This document shows positions 29,597 through 41,684 of a DNA stretch of 64,000 nucleotides, piece by piece. The translations under genes were made by a program, and so were the position numbers. This DNA comes from Bryopsis sp. KO-2023. Lineage: Eukaryota > Chlorophyta > Ulvophyceae > Bryopsidales > Bryopsidaceae. Every line of letters starts with the position of its first letter. Position 1 is the first letter of the stretch. The DNA is taken from the NCBI GenBank assembly GCA_030272585.1, contig BSYQ01000013.1:2232001-2296000 (forward strand), written 5' to 3'. The notes under the pieces are model-generated. The model was given only the letters and a program-made list of their open reading frames with translations. It did not search any database and was not told where the DNA came from.

Positions 29597-32500
29597 AAAA
29601 AGACATACTGATTTAATGCAAAACTTGCATCCCTCCGCCCTCGGTTTGCGACAGCCCTCTGTCGCTGTTGGCTTTTCAAAATCGCTTTCCGAGCCAGCTG
29701 TAAACTTTTAGCCCAAACTGTCCACCATTCATCTGAAACTGGACCTGAGTCTAACAAATCCTGAGGAGATCTGGGATGTTGCCCATAAACCAAATAAAAA
29801 GGTGTAAAACCTGTTGATGAGTGAACGGATGAGTTATAAGCAAACTCAGCCGCCACTAATTTAGTGTCCCAATCACCCCCTATGGTCGAAATATAAATTC
29901 GCAACATGTCTCCGACTACTCGATTTGCCCTTTCAGTCATTCCATCAGTTTCAGGATGATATCCCGATGACATGGCTAAACGAGTTCCCGCTAATTCCCA
30001 CAGTTTTCGCCAAAACTGGCCTGTAAAACGAGTATCTCGATCAGAAATAATAGCCTCTGGCAACCCATGATGTCTGAAAATTGTATCAAAGAAAATTTCA
30101 GCTACCCCACTAGCTGTAACTGCAGTAGTGGTGGCTACCAAGTGGATCATTCGACTAAAACGGTCGACCATAACCACTAAATAATCATGACCCTTTTGCG
30201 TCATAGGTAAAGGTCCCACAAAATCTAAACAAACTTCTTTCCAGCGTTCGTCTGGAACTGGAATTGGCTGATATAACCCCAATGGTTTTTGAGTGCTAGA
30301 CTTGTTTTTCTGACAACCAACACAAGTTCTAACATATCGTTCGACATCCTCAGTGCATCTAGGCCAATAATATCTTTTTCGAACATTTGCGACAGTTTTG
30401 TGTCGCCCAAAATGTCCAGCCTGATCGTGACATTCAGCCAACACTGTTTGTCTAATTTCTTTGTCCTTTGGAATATACCAAAACCATTTGTCTTTCAGAC
30501 TATACCACAATTTTGTGCCATCCCACCTATAACGCGGATCTTTTTCACCAGCTTCCCAATTAGCTATAACTTCTCTGCAATGTTCATCCCCTTGATACGC
30601 AAGTCTAACCTGATCCTGAAATACTACGCCTGCTCGGACTTTTGCCACAGCGTTTAATTCCATTTCCGACCTTCGACTCAATGCATCTGCAACTGTATTT
30701 TCTTTTCCAGGTTTGTATTTAATCTCAAAATCAAATTCCTGTAAAGTTTCCATCCACCTAGCCTGTCTACTGGATAATTTAGGCTGCGTCTGAATATATT
30801 TCAGCGGAGCGTGGTCCGTGTGAACCACAAATTTCCTCGCCCCCAAATAATGTCGCCAAGTTTTCAAACAATAGACTATCGCATACAGTTCTTTTTCGTG
30901 TGTCGGATAATTCCTTTCAGCTGAATTTAATTTCCGACTTTCAAACGCGGCTGGTTGTTGCCCCTGACCTTGATCTTGCGTCAAAACTCCTCCAATAGCA
31001 AAATCCGATGCGTCTGTAGTTACTTCAAAACTCAACTCCGGATCTGGAATTATTAACACAGGTGCCTCCTGCATGCTCTTCTTTAGCGTCTGAAACGCTT
31101 TCTCCTGACTTTCAGTCCACTGCCATTTAACTTCCTTCCTTGTTAGTTCATGTAACGGCGTTGCAATTCCAGAGTATCCCTTAATAAATTTCCGATAATA
31201 ATTCGCTAAACCCAAAAACGACCTAATATCCCGAACTGTCTGAGGTTGTGCCCACTCCTTAATGGCTAAAACTTTCTTAGGTACCACGGAGAGTCCCTCT
31301 CTTCCGACTATGTGTCCCAAAAATTCGACTTCTGTCATCCCCAAATCACATTTGTCCGGTGAAACGTAAAGTTTGTGTTTTTCGAGTAGCTGAAACACTT
31401 GTCTAAGATGTTCCTTATGCTCTTCCCAGTTCCGACTGTAAACTAAGATATCATCGAGATAAACTATAACAAACTTATCCAGATGTGGTCGAAAAACATC
31501 GTTCATCACATTCATAAAAGTTGCTGGTGCATTTGTCAACCCCATTGGCATAACTGTGTATTCGTAAGATCCATATCTAGTTCGAAAAGCAGTTTTCGCC
31601 CAATCCTTTTTCGCCATCCTGACTTGATAATATCCCGAACACAAATCTATTTTCGAGAAGTATTTTGCGTCATGAAGCTGATCTATCAGTTCATCTATCC
31701 TCGGAATCGGATAAGCGTTTTTCACCGTCACCTTATTCAATGCCCGATAATCTACGCACATACGTAGTTTCCCATTTTTCTTCGGTACAAAAATTACCGG
31801 TGCTCCCCAAGGTGATCTACTCGGTCGAATAAACCCTTTTTCCGACATGGCTGCAATCTGAGTTTTCAGTTCTGCCATTTCCTTGATGCCTAGTCGATAA
31901 GGTGCCTTACTTTGTGGAACCGTGCCTGGTTCCAACTGGATCGTGTGTTCGATACCTCTAGAAGGGGGTATCTCACTGGGTAATTCTTCCACAAAAGTAT
32001 TAGGAAATTCCTGTCTGATTTCTGCTGCAAGTTCAGCTTGTCTGGAAACATTTTGTTCAGAGTCAGTTCTGTTCAAACATGTTTCAAACACCATCAGCAC
32101 ATACTGTTCCTCTTCCTCCTCTCCGGGGTTTACCGGAGGAATCAAATGTTCTTTCAGCCCGTCTGAAACCACTACCTCATTTGTTCGAAAATCAACCCGG
32201 GGATTATGCTTAGCCAGCCAAGTTTTTCCCAATATAGCATCATACTTAGCAAGAGACATTTCATGAAAAATCTCCCTACTAGCAAAATCTCCAAATCTGA
32301 GAGTAGCCCTGATCTTCCCTTTAGATTCTAAGGTACTTCCCCCAGCCAGGCTAACTTTTTCTTCTTGTTCTTCTAATTCCAGCTTATTTTTCTCGCAAAA
32401 TTTCCGAGCTAAAAAGCAATCAGTTGCTCCACAGTCTATTAATATCTCAGCTGCAAAACCTGAGATTTCCCCTTTCACAGTAATCAGTTGTCTAGTTCGG

Positions 32501-32712
32501 TTATCAGTTTCAGCCACTGCTAGAAATCCGAACTTAGTCATGTCTAAATCTGTCCCATCAAATGAATGGACTTCTAGGTTATCTAGGTTATCAGGTCTAG
32601 TCGGTTCCTTGGACGTTTCTTTCAACGAAAAATCCCTCGAACTCCTAGAACTCCTCGAACTCGCAGGCTTCCCCCTAACTTCACACCCTGCGAGTTTACC
32701 TAACATACTCAT
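29597..32712 (-). CDS. pol of element C, part right of the hAT insertion
   Basis: Starts at an ATG (32712-32710) that overlaps the gag stop as ATGA. Encodes protease ([13 protein letters not shown]), reverse transcriptase (YLDDILVYS near 31455), RNase H ([12 protein letters not shown]) and integrase ([12 protein letters not shown], then [22 protein letters not shown]) up to the hAT target site. The final residues of the visible open frame beyond 29597 are hAT terminal repeat and not pol. The chromodomain part lies on the other side of the hAT, at 23198-23619. Confidence 0.9.
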
Positions 32713-33695
32713 TTTCGCGAGGGGCAATCTCGAGCGTAATGCCCTCGACGCCCGCACTTGTAACACTTCACCTCTCCGTCTGCTTTTTCTTTTTTCCAGA
32801 CTGGCTTATTTCTTTCTCTCTCTTTATCACCTCGCTGTCTCTGCTGTCTCTGTTGTCGCCTCCTTCCGACGTAGTCCAACTCCATGTGATCCGATCTGCG
32901 ATTTCCGCCGCCGCCGCCGCCGCCGCGATCTCGATTCAAGATCGAACTCCCGGATTGAGCTCCTCCCCACCTTTCCGCCACTCGAATAGCTTCATCCAAG
33001 GTCTTGGGGTTTTGGAGGTCGGTCTCGATGCCAACCCTCCCTCGCAAACCATCGACGAACCTGTGTATTTTCTCGCCCTCTGATGCGTCGGAAATATACA
33101 ACATCAGCTGTCTAAAGCGATGCGTGTATTCCCGCACAGACATTCCGCCTTGGCGTAAATTCGCCCATTCTGTCCGTGTGCGGCGCAAAAAATGCGGTTC
33201 CTCGAACTGGTTTTTCAGCTCCTCACAGAAGTCCTCATACGTCGGCAAAGGTCGGCCTCCATCAGTCTCCGACTCCTCCACTCTTGTCCTCCACCATGTC
33301 GCGGCTGGCCCTCTCAGTAGAGATCCTGCCAGGCGGAGTTTCGAGACTCCATCTTCGACGTGGGTGGCGTCAAAATGCACTCGGAGGCTGAACAACCAAT
33401 CCTGGATAGGAGGGTCATTCTGCCTGCCTCCCCACAAATCAGGTCGGGCTGGCTTGCTTCTCAGGTCATTACCTCGACCACCACTTCCAGCCGCCGTTCC
33501 AGCCTGTGCTGCAGTTGCCGCCCCGATTGCTGTTCCCACCTTGTCGGTTAGTTGCTCCAAAATGGAGCTCCCCACAGCCTCATTCACCGCCGTGCTCAGC
33601 ATTCCTGGTACTTCTTCGACCACGCCTTGCACTCGGTTCAACCTTCCCATCACCTCCTCATACGCCGCCCTCAACTCAGCCACCTGTTGCTCCAT
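32709..33695 (-). CDS. gag of element C
   Basis: 328 residues from the ATG at 33695. A short N-terminal coiled coil, then the capsid-type core ([39 protein letters not shown]), a basic Arg/Gln-rich stretch, and one CCHC knuckle [14 protein letters not shown] at the end. Size and order are typical of chromovirus gag, in contrast to the long gag of B. Its stop shares bases with the pol start (ATGA). Confidence 0.92.
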   Translation of the reverse strand: MEQQVAELRAAYEEVMGRLNRVQGVVEEVPGMLSTAVNEAVGSSILEQLTDKVGTAIGAATAAQAGTAAGSGGRGNDLRSKPARPDLWGGRQNDPPIQDWLFSLRVHFDATHVEDGVSKLRLAGSLLRGPAATWWRTRVEESETDGGRPLPTYEDFCEELKNQFEEPHFLRRTRTEWANLRQGGMSVREYTHRFRQLMLYISDASEGEKIHRFVDGLRGRVGIETDLQNPKTLDEAIRVAERWGGAQSGSSILNRDRGGGGGGGNRRSDHMELDYVGRRRQQRQQRQRGDKERERNKPVWKKEKADGEVKCYKCGRRGHYARDCPSRK

Positions 33696-33702
33696 CTCAG
33701 AT

Positions 33703-34580
33703 TCAGATATCCTCGGTTAGGGTATTCCTCGGATAAGTGAATTCGGATACCCTGACTTTCTTCGACTGCCTGCCCTGGTCGAGAAGTTCCACTGTCTCTC
33801 CTTCCTGATTTACCAGCGTGTCTAGTACCCTCTTCCTCTCTGGATCCCCGGTACACCTCCTCACGATCTGCCGCTCCTCTTGGGTCAGCTGCAGAAAACG
33901 ATCTCCAAACAATCCCAGAGGTCGAAGAGGTGGAAGTTCCAGCCCCTCCGAGTTTACCACCGGCTCGTTCTCGTGTCCCCTGACGTTGTGGATCCCAGGT
34001 TGAGCTAGAACCCACTGCACCTTATAAGAATCGTTGAGCCGCTCGATTCGTTCTTCTTTCATGGATGGAAGAACTCAGACAAGGCGAGGTCTGCTCTCTC
34101 CTCCTCGTCGAGGCTGTAGAACCTGGGGTTGGTCGGAAAGTCCGGTGGCTGGTGGTGGCTGATTCTCTTTGTCAGCCTGTTCTTCCAGCTCTTTTAAGAA
34201 GCAGAGTAGGTCGAGTTCCTCGTAGTTCAGTTGGACCTCGTTCCTCCTAGCTTCCCTCCGCACTACTGGTAATTCCAGTTCCTCGCCGGGATACTGCCAC
34301 TCGATTCTGTAGTATAGCTCGAAAAGAAAATCAAGCCAAGGGTCCATAGACAAACTTACTGAGGTTCTGCCTGAGTTGGGGTTTCAGGGGTAAGCGGGAG
34401 ATCAACTGTCGCCTCCGTCTCAGTTCTCGATTCGCTTGATCCTGTGCTTTCAGTATCACTATTGTCTTCGTCGAAATGCAGAACTTCCAACGGGTTCTCT
34501 TCCAGCCAAAGGTCTACAAGCAGTAACCTAGGGTCTTCTTCTTCGCCAAACCAGTACTCTTCTTCTCTGATTATAGGCAT
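33703..34580 (-). other. three short leader ORFs upstream of gag in element C
   Basis: Minus strand, in order: 34580-34356 (74 codons, very acidic, starting 9 bp after the PBS), 34347-34075 (90 codons, starts MDPWLDFLFELYYRIEW) and 34062-33703 (119 codons). Each begins with an ATG 7-12 bases after the stop of the one before, and gag follows the last by 7 bases. The sequences resemble no family known to me. The packing suggests translation by reinitiation along one RNA, but they could also be chance frames in a leader. Element D has no such series. Confidence 0.5.
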
Positions 34581-34589
34581 AAGAAACTC

Positions 34590-34601
34590 GCTCCGAAACC
34601 A
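34590..34601 (-). promoter_or_regulatory. primer-binding site of element C
   Basis: TGGTTTCGGAGC one base inside the 5' LTR of C, identical to those of A', B and D. Confidence 0.85.
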
Positions 34602-34966
34602 GTGAAACGGATTCTTTTCTGAGGCTGAATACTTCCAGCCGCCACTTAATCCGTTCTTCGCACACGTTGGGAGACGACCAGAAATTCTGTAGGAACGGTC
34701 TGAGACACGAGAGTATACAACTGAAATCTTATTTCAACAAGCTTGTTCTTTACAACGATTCCCCGCCTTTTATACTCTCAGCCCAGAGCTTCTAAAAAAC
34801 TCCCAGCCCATCTCCTAACCTTACAAATACTAGCTATCATCTAGCTCTCCCCAAAACGTCTCTATCATTTCTCAGCTCAGCCCTTCTAGCCAGAGCTCCG
34901 ACTAACCCTTTATAACCCTTGATAACCTCTAGACTAAGGACCCAGACTGAAGCTCCTTTCAGTCTG

Positions 34967-35206
34967 TGTTTAGAACCTCTCTTGCGCGACCTTGTCGCCA
35001 AAAGAAGCCCCTTGGACAGCCCCTTGAAGTCCTTTAACCCTCCAACCCCATGGGTCCCATCAACCACGTGGAGGAACCTAGCAAGCTAGGCGGACACCCT
35101 GTCCAGTCACATCACCCATCAGGGGGATGTGACATCGACCACCCACTACACCACGCCACCCACGTGGCTAGTGGAGGCGGCACACTCAGGCAAGGAGGGC
35201 ATAACA
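34967..35206 (-). repeat. 3' LTR of element D
   Basis: 240 bp, apparently identical to 41685-41924. Confidence 0.95.
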
Positions 35207-35778
35207 GTCCTCCCCCTCCGATGAGTCTCCACCTGGTGACTCGTGCCTCTGGAGCATATGTTGCTATTGCAACATACCATGATAACCTGGAGTAGTTATC
35301 CTCGTGTGGTCAATAGAGCAGATGGGTACTCAAGATACTCTTGTACCTTAGCTATCGGTTACCCCTTTAGCTATGCGGACCACCCACATCTCTCTACAAT
35401 GGATAATCAGTTGACTATTGTCCCACTGATTCTACCAACATCCAACACACCCATTCCTGGTGGCGAACCAAGACACCATATCAATTCCTCCCGAAGTGAT
35501 ATCCACACTCTCGCACCTGCACATCCGCCTATGCAGTAAGAAGATGCGATACCCAACACTTCTTCTTTTCCAACTTCCCCTTCCTGTTTCGGAAGCAAGT
35601 CGACTCCCATTATGCGAGAAACCCAAAGTCAAGGTAGCTAACCTTCAACTAAGGCAGGTTCATTAGTTGAAAGTATTCCTCCTCATACAAACAACTTGAT
35701 TTTTCTGATCACGAACCCCTCTTCATATCAGTACTCCCCTTCCTGATCACGAAGAAAACATACTCAACCCTACACAAG
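35207..35778 (-). other. 3' untranslated region and polypurine tract of element D
   Basis: Non-coding. A GGAGGGGGAGGA polypurine tract (minus strand) stands directly against the 3' LTR near 35208-35220. Confidence 0.8.
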
Positions 35779-38700
35779 TCACGAACGAAGTCGCCTACTT
35801 CGACGCACTTGTTTCAGGGGAACCAACGTTGGTTTCTTATATTCCTCAATCATATCCCGAGCATTCTCCAGATTTGCTTCGGGCTCCCATGAGTTATGCT
35901 CATGCGAGTATCCCAACCACTTCACCAAGTATTGCGGGATTACTCGTCGACCTGTCTTTACCTCTCGGTAGTCGAGGAGTTTCTCAACCTCATATTCAAG
36001 CTCACCCTCAATCTCAACTGGAGGTGGCGGAGGTTGTGTCCTACCATGCTTCCAATACCTCTTCAGAAGTGAAGCATGAAAGACCGGGTGGATCGGAAGT
36101 GATTCAGGCAGTTCCAGCCGGAATGCAACCTGTTCGGCCATCGACCTTCGCTTTTGGACACCTTCCAAAACGCGGAAAGGACCCAACCATCGTGGCAACA
36201 ACTTCCTCCTGCCGGGATGTTTCAGTTTAATATGTCTAGCATCCAGCAAGACCATATCTCCCACTTGAACATCTACCGGACGTCTGCGCGCATCAGCATA
36301 AGATTTCATCCTTTGCTGAGCCGCTTCCAAACACCGCTTTGCCCTGACAATCGCCTCGCGAATGTCCTCAGTCATCTTCTTCACCGCCGGTACCCCCACT
36401 TGGGTCTTACTCGTCCCACCTGGATCACCTGATCCTCTGGTAGGGAGTTGCACCGTCAACGGCGTCCACGGATCTCTACCGTAGTTCAAGAAGAACGGCG
36501 TCTCATCAGTGGCCATTGACTTGGAATTATTCAATGCAAATTCCACCACTGGGAGCAAATCACTCCAATCACTTTGGCGCGGTCCAACGAAATGTCTCAG
36601 GGTATCTTCGAGGACCCTATTCATCGCCTCGGTCTGACCATCAGTCTGTGGATGGAAAGCCGTCGATAACGCCTGTGTGACTCCCAAGGTACGACATAGT
36701 TCTTTGAAGAACTTCGACGTCCACCTTGTATCCCTGTCACTGATGAGAGTCTTAGGAAGTCCGTGCGAACGGAAGACCTCACCAACAAACAGCCTCGCCG
36801 ATTCAACCGCATCACAAGTCGTATGTGTAGCAACACATCGAACCATCTTTGTGAGTCTGTCTACAAAGACAATGATGGCATCGAATCCACTCGAACCCGA
36901 CTTAGGCAAATCAGTAATCAAATCCATGGATACTGATTCCCATCTACCATCCGGTATACGTAAGGGTTGCAGAGGACCTGGCACCTTGCCGCGTCGGTGC
37001 TTATTCCTCTGACACGAATCACATCCTTTCACAAAGTTTGCGATATCACCCTCAACGCCAGGCCACCAAAAGTGTTTCAGAACTGCCCTTTGAGTCTTGC
37101 GGATCCCAAAGTGTCCGGCATACACACTTTCATGACTTCCAATCAGGATTTCCTGCCTTAGGCCATCCCAATCAGGTACCACTACACGTGCCCCATTCCA
37201 ACACAAGCCTGAGTCATAGTGACAACCATGAGCGGCGACCTCACTGGTTTCAAACCACTCATCTTGTGCCAACCCCTCAAGAATTCTATCACTGAGCACC
37301 GACGTACCGGTCCGGGGCGAGGACGGATCCCCTTTCCAAGTTGGTCGTTTCTGGCCACCTCCCAGCTCCGAGAGTATTCCGATCTGCTGAGAATACGACG
37401 GATATCGTGACAAGGGATCTGCCACGTTCGTCCGACCCGGCCTGTATTCCCACTCGAACCGAAACCCCTGGAGGACTTCGAGCCAACGTGCCGATCTCCG
37501 TGAAAGCGTTTCTTGGGAATGGAAATACGTATTAGGCTGGTGATCACACACCACCTTGAACATACGCACATCCAAGTAGCAACGCCACAACTTCAAAGCA
37601 TGTACCACGGCGAACATTTCCTTGTCCCCGGTGCTCCAATTAAGTTGTGCTCCAGATAACTTCCGACTTTCGAAAGCTATTGGATGTCCCTCTTGCAACA
37701 AGATTGCCCCGATTGCATAATCCGAAGCATCAGCAATCACTTCGAAATCCTTATCGAAGTTAGGCATTGCCAAACAAGGCGCATTCGTTAAGCTTTCCTT
37801 AACTCCTTGAAATGCCCTTTGACAATCCTCTGTCCAACTCCACTCTTTGCCCTTCCTAAGCAAATTAGTAAGTGGGGCAACAAGCTTGCTGTACCCTTGC
37901 ACAAACCTCCGAAAGTAATTCGACAGCCCAAGGAAAGAACGTAACTCACTTACATCCTTCGGGACAGGCCATTCGAACACCTTTGCAGTCTTACGAGTAT
38001 CCACCGTAATACCGTCTCGGTTCACCACAAAACCAAGATAATGGAGCTCATTCTTGAAGAAATCACACTTTGACTTCTTAAGAAAGACCTTGTGCTCACG
38101 CAACCGTTCCATCACGGCTCGTAAATGTTGCACATGCTCCTCGGGGGTTTTGCTGAATACGAGTATATCATCCAAGTATATTAGGACCGACTTCCCAATC
38201 ATACCAGTGAACACCCGATTCATCCAAGTCTGGAATATCGCTGGTGCGTTGCACAAACCCATCGGCAACACCCGATATTCATACAGACCAAACGGGGTCT
38301 TAAAAGCAGTCTTCGGCTGGTCTGGTTCCTTCACCCGAAGTTGCCAATACCCTGCTTTCAAGTCCAAGGCCGAAAAGAACTTCGCACCTTGCAACTGATC
38401 AAGGAGATCATCTATCCTTGGTAGAGGATATTGATTCCTGATCGTGAGTTTGTTCAACCCTCTATAGTCAACGCACATGCGCCGGGAACCATCAGGTTTG
38501 GGCACAAACAAGATAGGTGCTCCCCATGGACTACAACTTGGTTTCACCAAACCCTTTCTCAACATATCAGCGATTTGCTCCTCGATCTCTTTTCTTTCCT
38601 CTGGCGTATACCGAAACATTGGTCTATGAACCGGTTTCGCTCCAGGGATAAGATCAATCGCTGCATCCTCTTCACGAGCGGGTGGACATTCAGCCAACTC

Positions 38701-41016
38701 ATCCGCAAATCTGTCCTCATATTCATTCAACAAGTTTTTCAACTCACTTGAATGAGACACAGATGGAAGGGATTCAGTTTCGGGTACCCCAGGTTCCTCC
38801 CCCTCAACAGGGTGCGGGACCTCCCGAACCAACACAAGGAAAGGTGAAAGCGAAGATTTCTTCAACCGCCTTTTCACTTGTGAGACACTCAACAAGGGAT
38901 TGATCCGTGCATTCGACGGAGTAGGGGCACGTAACGCCAAATCAGGTCGTAACGTGAGTCGGTTTCCCCGTGTGGATAGAACCGATGCACTGCCCACAGT
39001 GAAATCCATCAGAACTCGGTGATTGCGTAACCACACATCCCCAAGGTACAAATCAAAATGCTTGGCAGTGATCACTTGACACTCGATTTTCATCCGCAAG
39101 CCTTGCATCCGCAAGTTAATCGAGGTGACCCCAACAACATGTAAGGGACTGCCATCAGCCATCTCAACTTGTTGACCTTGTGTACACCTGTAACTCAGCC
39201 CTATGCTTTCGCAGTAGTGCTTTGAGATATAGGCCAAACCAGCGGCGCCAGAGTCTAACAAGACTTGACCAGGAGAACCAGAAATTAACGCTTTAAAGGA
39301 CATTGACATCTGATGATTATGATCCTCTTCAGATACCCCTCCAGGTAACGAAGCTACTGGTGGATCATAATAGATATCAACGGGCCAAAGCAAACCTGGT
39401 GCTTTTCCGCTACCATGAGCAAACAATTTCGCTCCTTTACGGTACTGTGCGATCAATCGCATTTTCCCGATTTCTTTGATCTGCACCGCCATGTTGTGAG
39501 GAATCAACACGCAGCAACTGGTGGTAGAAGGTGATTCTTTCTTGCCATTCAAATAATGTTGCATATACTCATGCACATTCTTTCGTCCAGGATCCATCCA
39601 AACATGATGTCCTGTTACTGACGATGCAAGAAATTTTTCTCCTGTACGAAACTCTTTACACAAAGCAAAGTTCACATCGTTTGTAGACGAGTCCAAAGTA
39701 AACTCTCTACTTGCTTCTTGCAAACGATGAAATTCCGTATCCAAGAGTCGCATCCCAGAGACGCAATCTTTCTCTGGCACCTTCTCTTTCTCACTCAGAA
39801 GTACAGGATTTTGGACGTCCCCAAAGGGATCGACGACCATCTCATCCTCTTCTTGAGTTCCCCTCTCATTTCTATCAACAGACATAACCTGGTCAGGATT
39901 CGTCTTTGATGAAATGGTTTGTTCGGGTTCCAACATATCTGCATCCAATGGATCAGATTTTTCTGTGGCATGTTCCACAACTGTTGGAAAAACTTCTTTC
40001 CCGAAACAAGCAAACACACCCTTGCTTACCGTTCCAGAATCACACACGTGACCCGGTTGGTATGGTGCACCGCACTTGAAACACAAACTGGCTACTCTAC
40101 GCCTCTCGAGTTCCTTCGGACTCAAGCCAAAAGAGCGTTTCTCATTTCCCCGACGCATCCGCGTTGGTTGAGAATCACCACCACGACCTGGTGTGAAAGC
40201 CGGAGTCGATCGAAACTTCTTTCGACTATTCGACCGTTCCTTGCTCTTTTCGTTTGTTTCATTGCGCTTTTTGCTCTTTCTGTCCTCTTCGTCACTCTTC
40301 TGTGACAACACTGGCGTTCGCTCATCGTGCGAAACCCCTTTTGCCAACACATGAGATCGGAAACCCTCATACGAGGTCCATTCCTTTCCCGAAGTATCTG
40401 TTGCAACCGCTTCTTTCAACACACTGTGCAAGTTGCGGTGTAAGAACCAAATCTTGGTGATATCATCCACCTTGGTCTTACGCAGGGTAAAGTATGTGTC
40501 CATCTGACGAACATACTCTCCAGTGTCACATTTCCGATTGATATGGTCCCTGAATGTGGCTAGTTTTTGAGTTATGGCATACTCTGTTGCCAACTCACCA
40601 AAACTACCATCATCCATGGCGGTACACATATCCTCCCACGATAGGGCACCTTGGGACACACTGTCCTCACCCACACGTGCAATGAGGTGTTTGATCCCCT
40701 TGGGACCCAAATAGGTTGGACCTATTTTACCCCACTCGGAACGAGGCACACCCTCAGCATTCCAGAAAATTTCTAAGGTCACCTTGTGCTCAGCCCATGG
40801 ACATTGTCCATCGAACTTGTCCGGTTTTCCAACCGCGGACCTTTTAGCACCTCTGCGGCTTTCGACCTCTTTCTGAAAATTTTCTTGCTGGGTTCTCAAC
40901 AAAACCAACTCCCTTTGCAACTCTGCAACTGTGGGAGCTACCATTTCTGGCTCCTCGGTCTGACCTCCGACCAAGTCTTGAACCTCAAGGCCAGTAGACC
41001 CTTCTGGTTGAGCCAT
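35779..41016 (-). CDS. gag-pol polyprotein of element D (1745 residues)
   Basis: Single frame from the ATG at 41016. Gag portion (about 1-340) with capsid-like region and a CX2CX7HXC knuckle (CFKCGAPYQPGHVC), the variant form known in several chromoviruses. Then protease (LLDSGAAGLAYISKHYC), reverse transcriptase (YLDDILVFS), RNase H (ADASDYAIGAIL), integrase (HHCC; TDLPKSGSSGFDAI; SDRDTRWTSKFF; FHPQTDGQTEA) and C-terminal chromodomain (QYLVKWLGYSHEHNSWEPE). Gag and pol share one frame, unlike B and C, so particle proteins must come from proteolysis alone. It belongs to a lineage distinct from A/B and from C. Confidence 0.95.
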   Translation of the reverse strand: MAQPEGSTGLEVQDLVGGQTEEPEMVAPTVAELQRELVLLRTQQENFQKEVESRRGAKRSAVGKPDKFDGQCPWAEHKVTLEIFWNAEGVPRSEWGKIGPTYLGPKGIKHLIARVGEDSVSQGALSWEDMCTAMDDGSFGELATEYAITQKLATFRDHINRKCDTGEYVRQMDTYFTLRKTKVDDITKIWFLHRNLHSVLKEAVATDTSGKEWTSYEGFRSHVLAKGVSHDERTPVLSQKSDEEDRKSKKRNETNEKSKERSNSRKKFRSTPAFTPGRGGDSQPTRMRRGNEKRSFGLSPKELERRRVASLCFKCGAPYQPGHVCDSGTVSKGVFACFGKEVFPTVVEHATEKSDPLDADMLEPEQTISSKTNPDQVMSVDRNERGTQEEDEMVVDPFGDVQNPVLLSEKEKVPEKDCVSGMRLLDTEFHRLQEASREFTLDSSTNDVNFALCKEFRTGEKFLASSVTGHHVWMDPGRKNVHEYMQHYLNGKKESPSTTSCCVLIPHNMAVQIKEIGKMRLIAQYRKGAKLFAHGSGKAPGLLWPVDIYYDPPVASLPGGVSEEDHNHQMSMSFKALISGSPGQVLLDSGAAGLAYISKHYCESIGLSYRCTQGQQVEMADGSPLHVVGVTSINLRMQGLRMKIECQVITAKHFDLYLGDVWLRNHRVLMDFTVGSASVLSTRGNRLTLRPDLALRAPTPSNARINPLLSVSQVKRRLKKSSLSPFLVLVREVPHPVEGEEPGVPETESLPSVSHSSELKNLLNEYEDRFADELAECPPAREEDAAIDLIPGAKPVHRPMFRYTPEERKEIEEQIADMLRKGLVKPSCSPWGAPILFVPKPDGSRRMCVDYRGLNKLTIRNQYPLPRIDDLLDQLQGAKFFSALDLKAGYWQLRVKEPDQPKTAFKTPFGLYEYRVLPMGLCNAPAIFQTWMNRVFTGMIGKSVLIYLDDILVFSKTPEEHVQHLRAVMERLREHKVFLKKSKCDFFKNELHYLGFVVNRDGITVDTRKTAKVFEWPVPKDVSELRSFLGLSNYFRRFVQGYSKLVAPLTNLLRKGKEWSWTEDCQRAFQGVKESLTNAPCLAMPNFDKDFEVIADASDYAIGAILLQEGHPIAFESRKLSGAQLNWSTGDKEMFAVVHALKLWRCYLDVRMFKVVCDHQPNTYFHSQETLSRRSARWLEVLQGFRFEWEYRPGRTNVADPLSRYPSYSQQIGILSELGGGQKRPTWKGDPSSPRTGTSVLSDRILEGLAQDEWFETSEVAAHGCHYDSGLCWNGARVVVPDWDGLRQEILIGSHESVYAGHFGIRKTQRAVLKHFWWPGVEGDIANFVKGCDSCQRNKHRRGKVPGPLQPLRIPDGRWESVSMDLITDLPKSGSSGFDAIIVFVDRLTKMVRCVATHTTCDAVESARLFVGEVFRSHGLPKTLISDRDTRWTSKFFKELCRTLGVTQALSTAFHPQTDGQTEAMNRVLEDTLRHFVGPRQSDWSDLLPVVEFALNNSKSMATDETPFFLNYGRDPWTPLTVQLPTRGSGDPGGTSKTQVGVPAVKKMTEDIREAIVRAKRCLEAAQQRMKSYADARRRPVDVQVGDMVLLDARHIKLKHPGRRKLLPRWLGPFRVLEGVQKRRSMAEQVAFRLELPESLPIHPVFHASLLKRYWKHGRTQPPPPPVEIEGELEYEVEKLLDYREVKTGRRVIPQYLVKWLGYSHEHNSWEPEANLENARDMIEEYKKPTLVPLKQVRRSRRLRS

Positions 41017-41684
41017 TTTTCCTCACACCTTCTATTGACCAAATAAAAGGGAACACACTCACTGAAGCTCTCCAAGCACTTCAGTACAAATGTACTCTTT
41101 CCACCATCCAAGACACAACTGCCCTTGGTATGCTATGTAGCACTAAGGCTTCTCGAGAGCACACACACACACACACTAGAGCTCTCTAGGGTCTTGATCT
41201 TAGCTCAAGGAGAAAAAATCTCAGCAACCCCAGTCACAGCCCTCACTGATGTTTGTGGGTTTCCAGAAAAACCTCAGCCCACTTTCACTTGCTTATCCAC
41301 CCAAAAGAAAACACCCCTTTGAGTAGCAACAAGCCCTATGGACCCAAACAAGCACACAGCACCACCAAAACTCTCCAACACTTGTGTTAGGGTAACTGAG
41401 CTGACCCTTACCCTAACCTAGGGTAAATCACTCAGTGAACAAGAAAACAACCCAAGTTTTCCTTCGCAAACCCAAACGAAACCGTATAGGCCACCCTGAA
41501 AAACGTCAGGATCTTCAAACGGCCATAACTCGCTCGTCTGAACTCCGATAACCTAGCGACAAAATGTTCTGGAAAGCTCTTTGTCTGTAGATACTTTTTG
41601 CAACCTTGGAATCCCAATTCCGATACGTGTGCGAGCTGTAGCAGCCAAAAACGTGCGCTTATCGTCACTTGCTCCGAAACCAAC
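41017..41684 (-). other. leader of element D with PBS at 41671-41682
   Basis: About 670-bp non-coding leader. PBS TGGTTTCGGAGC two bases inside the 5' LTR. A short CA microsatellite lies near 41162-41177. Confidence 0.8.
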
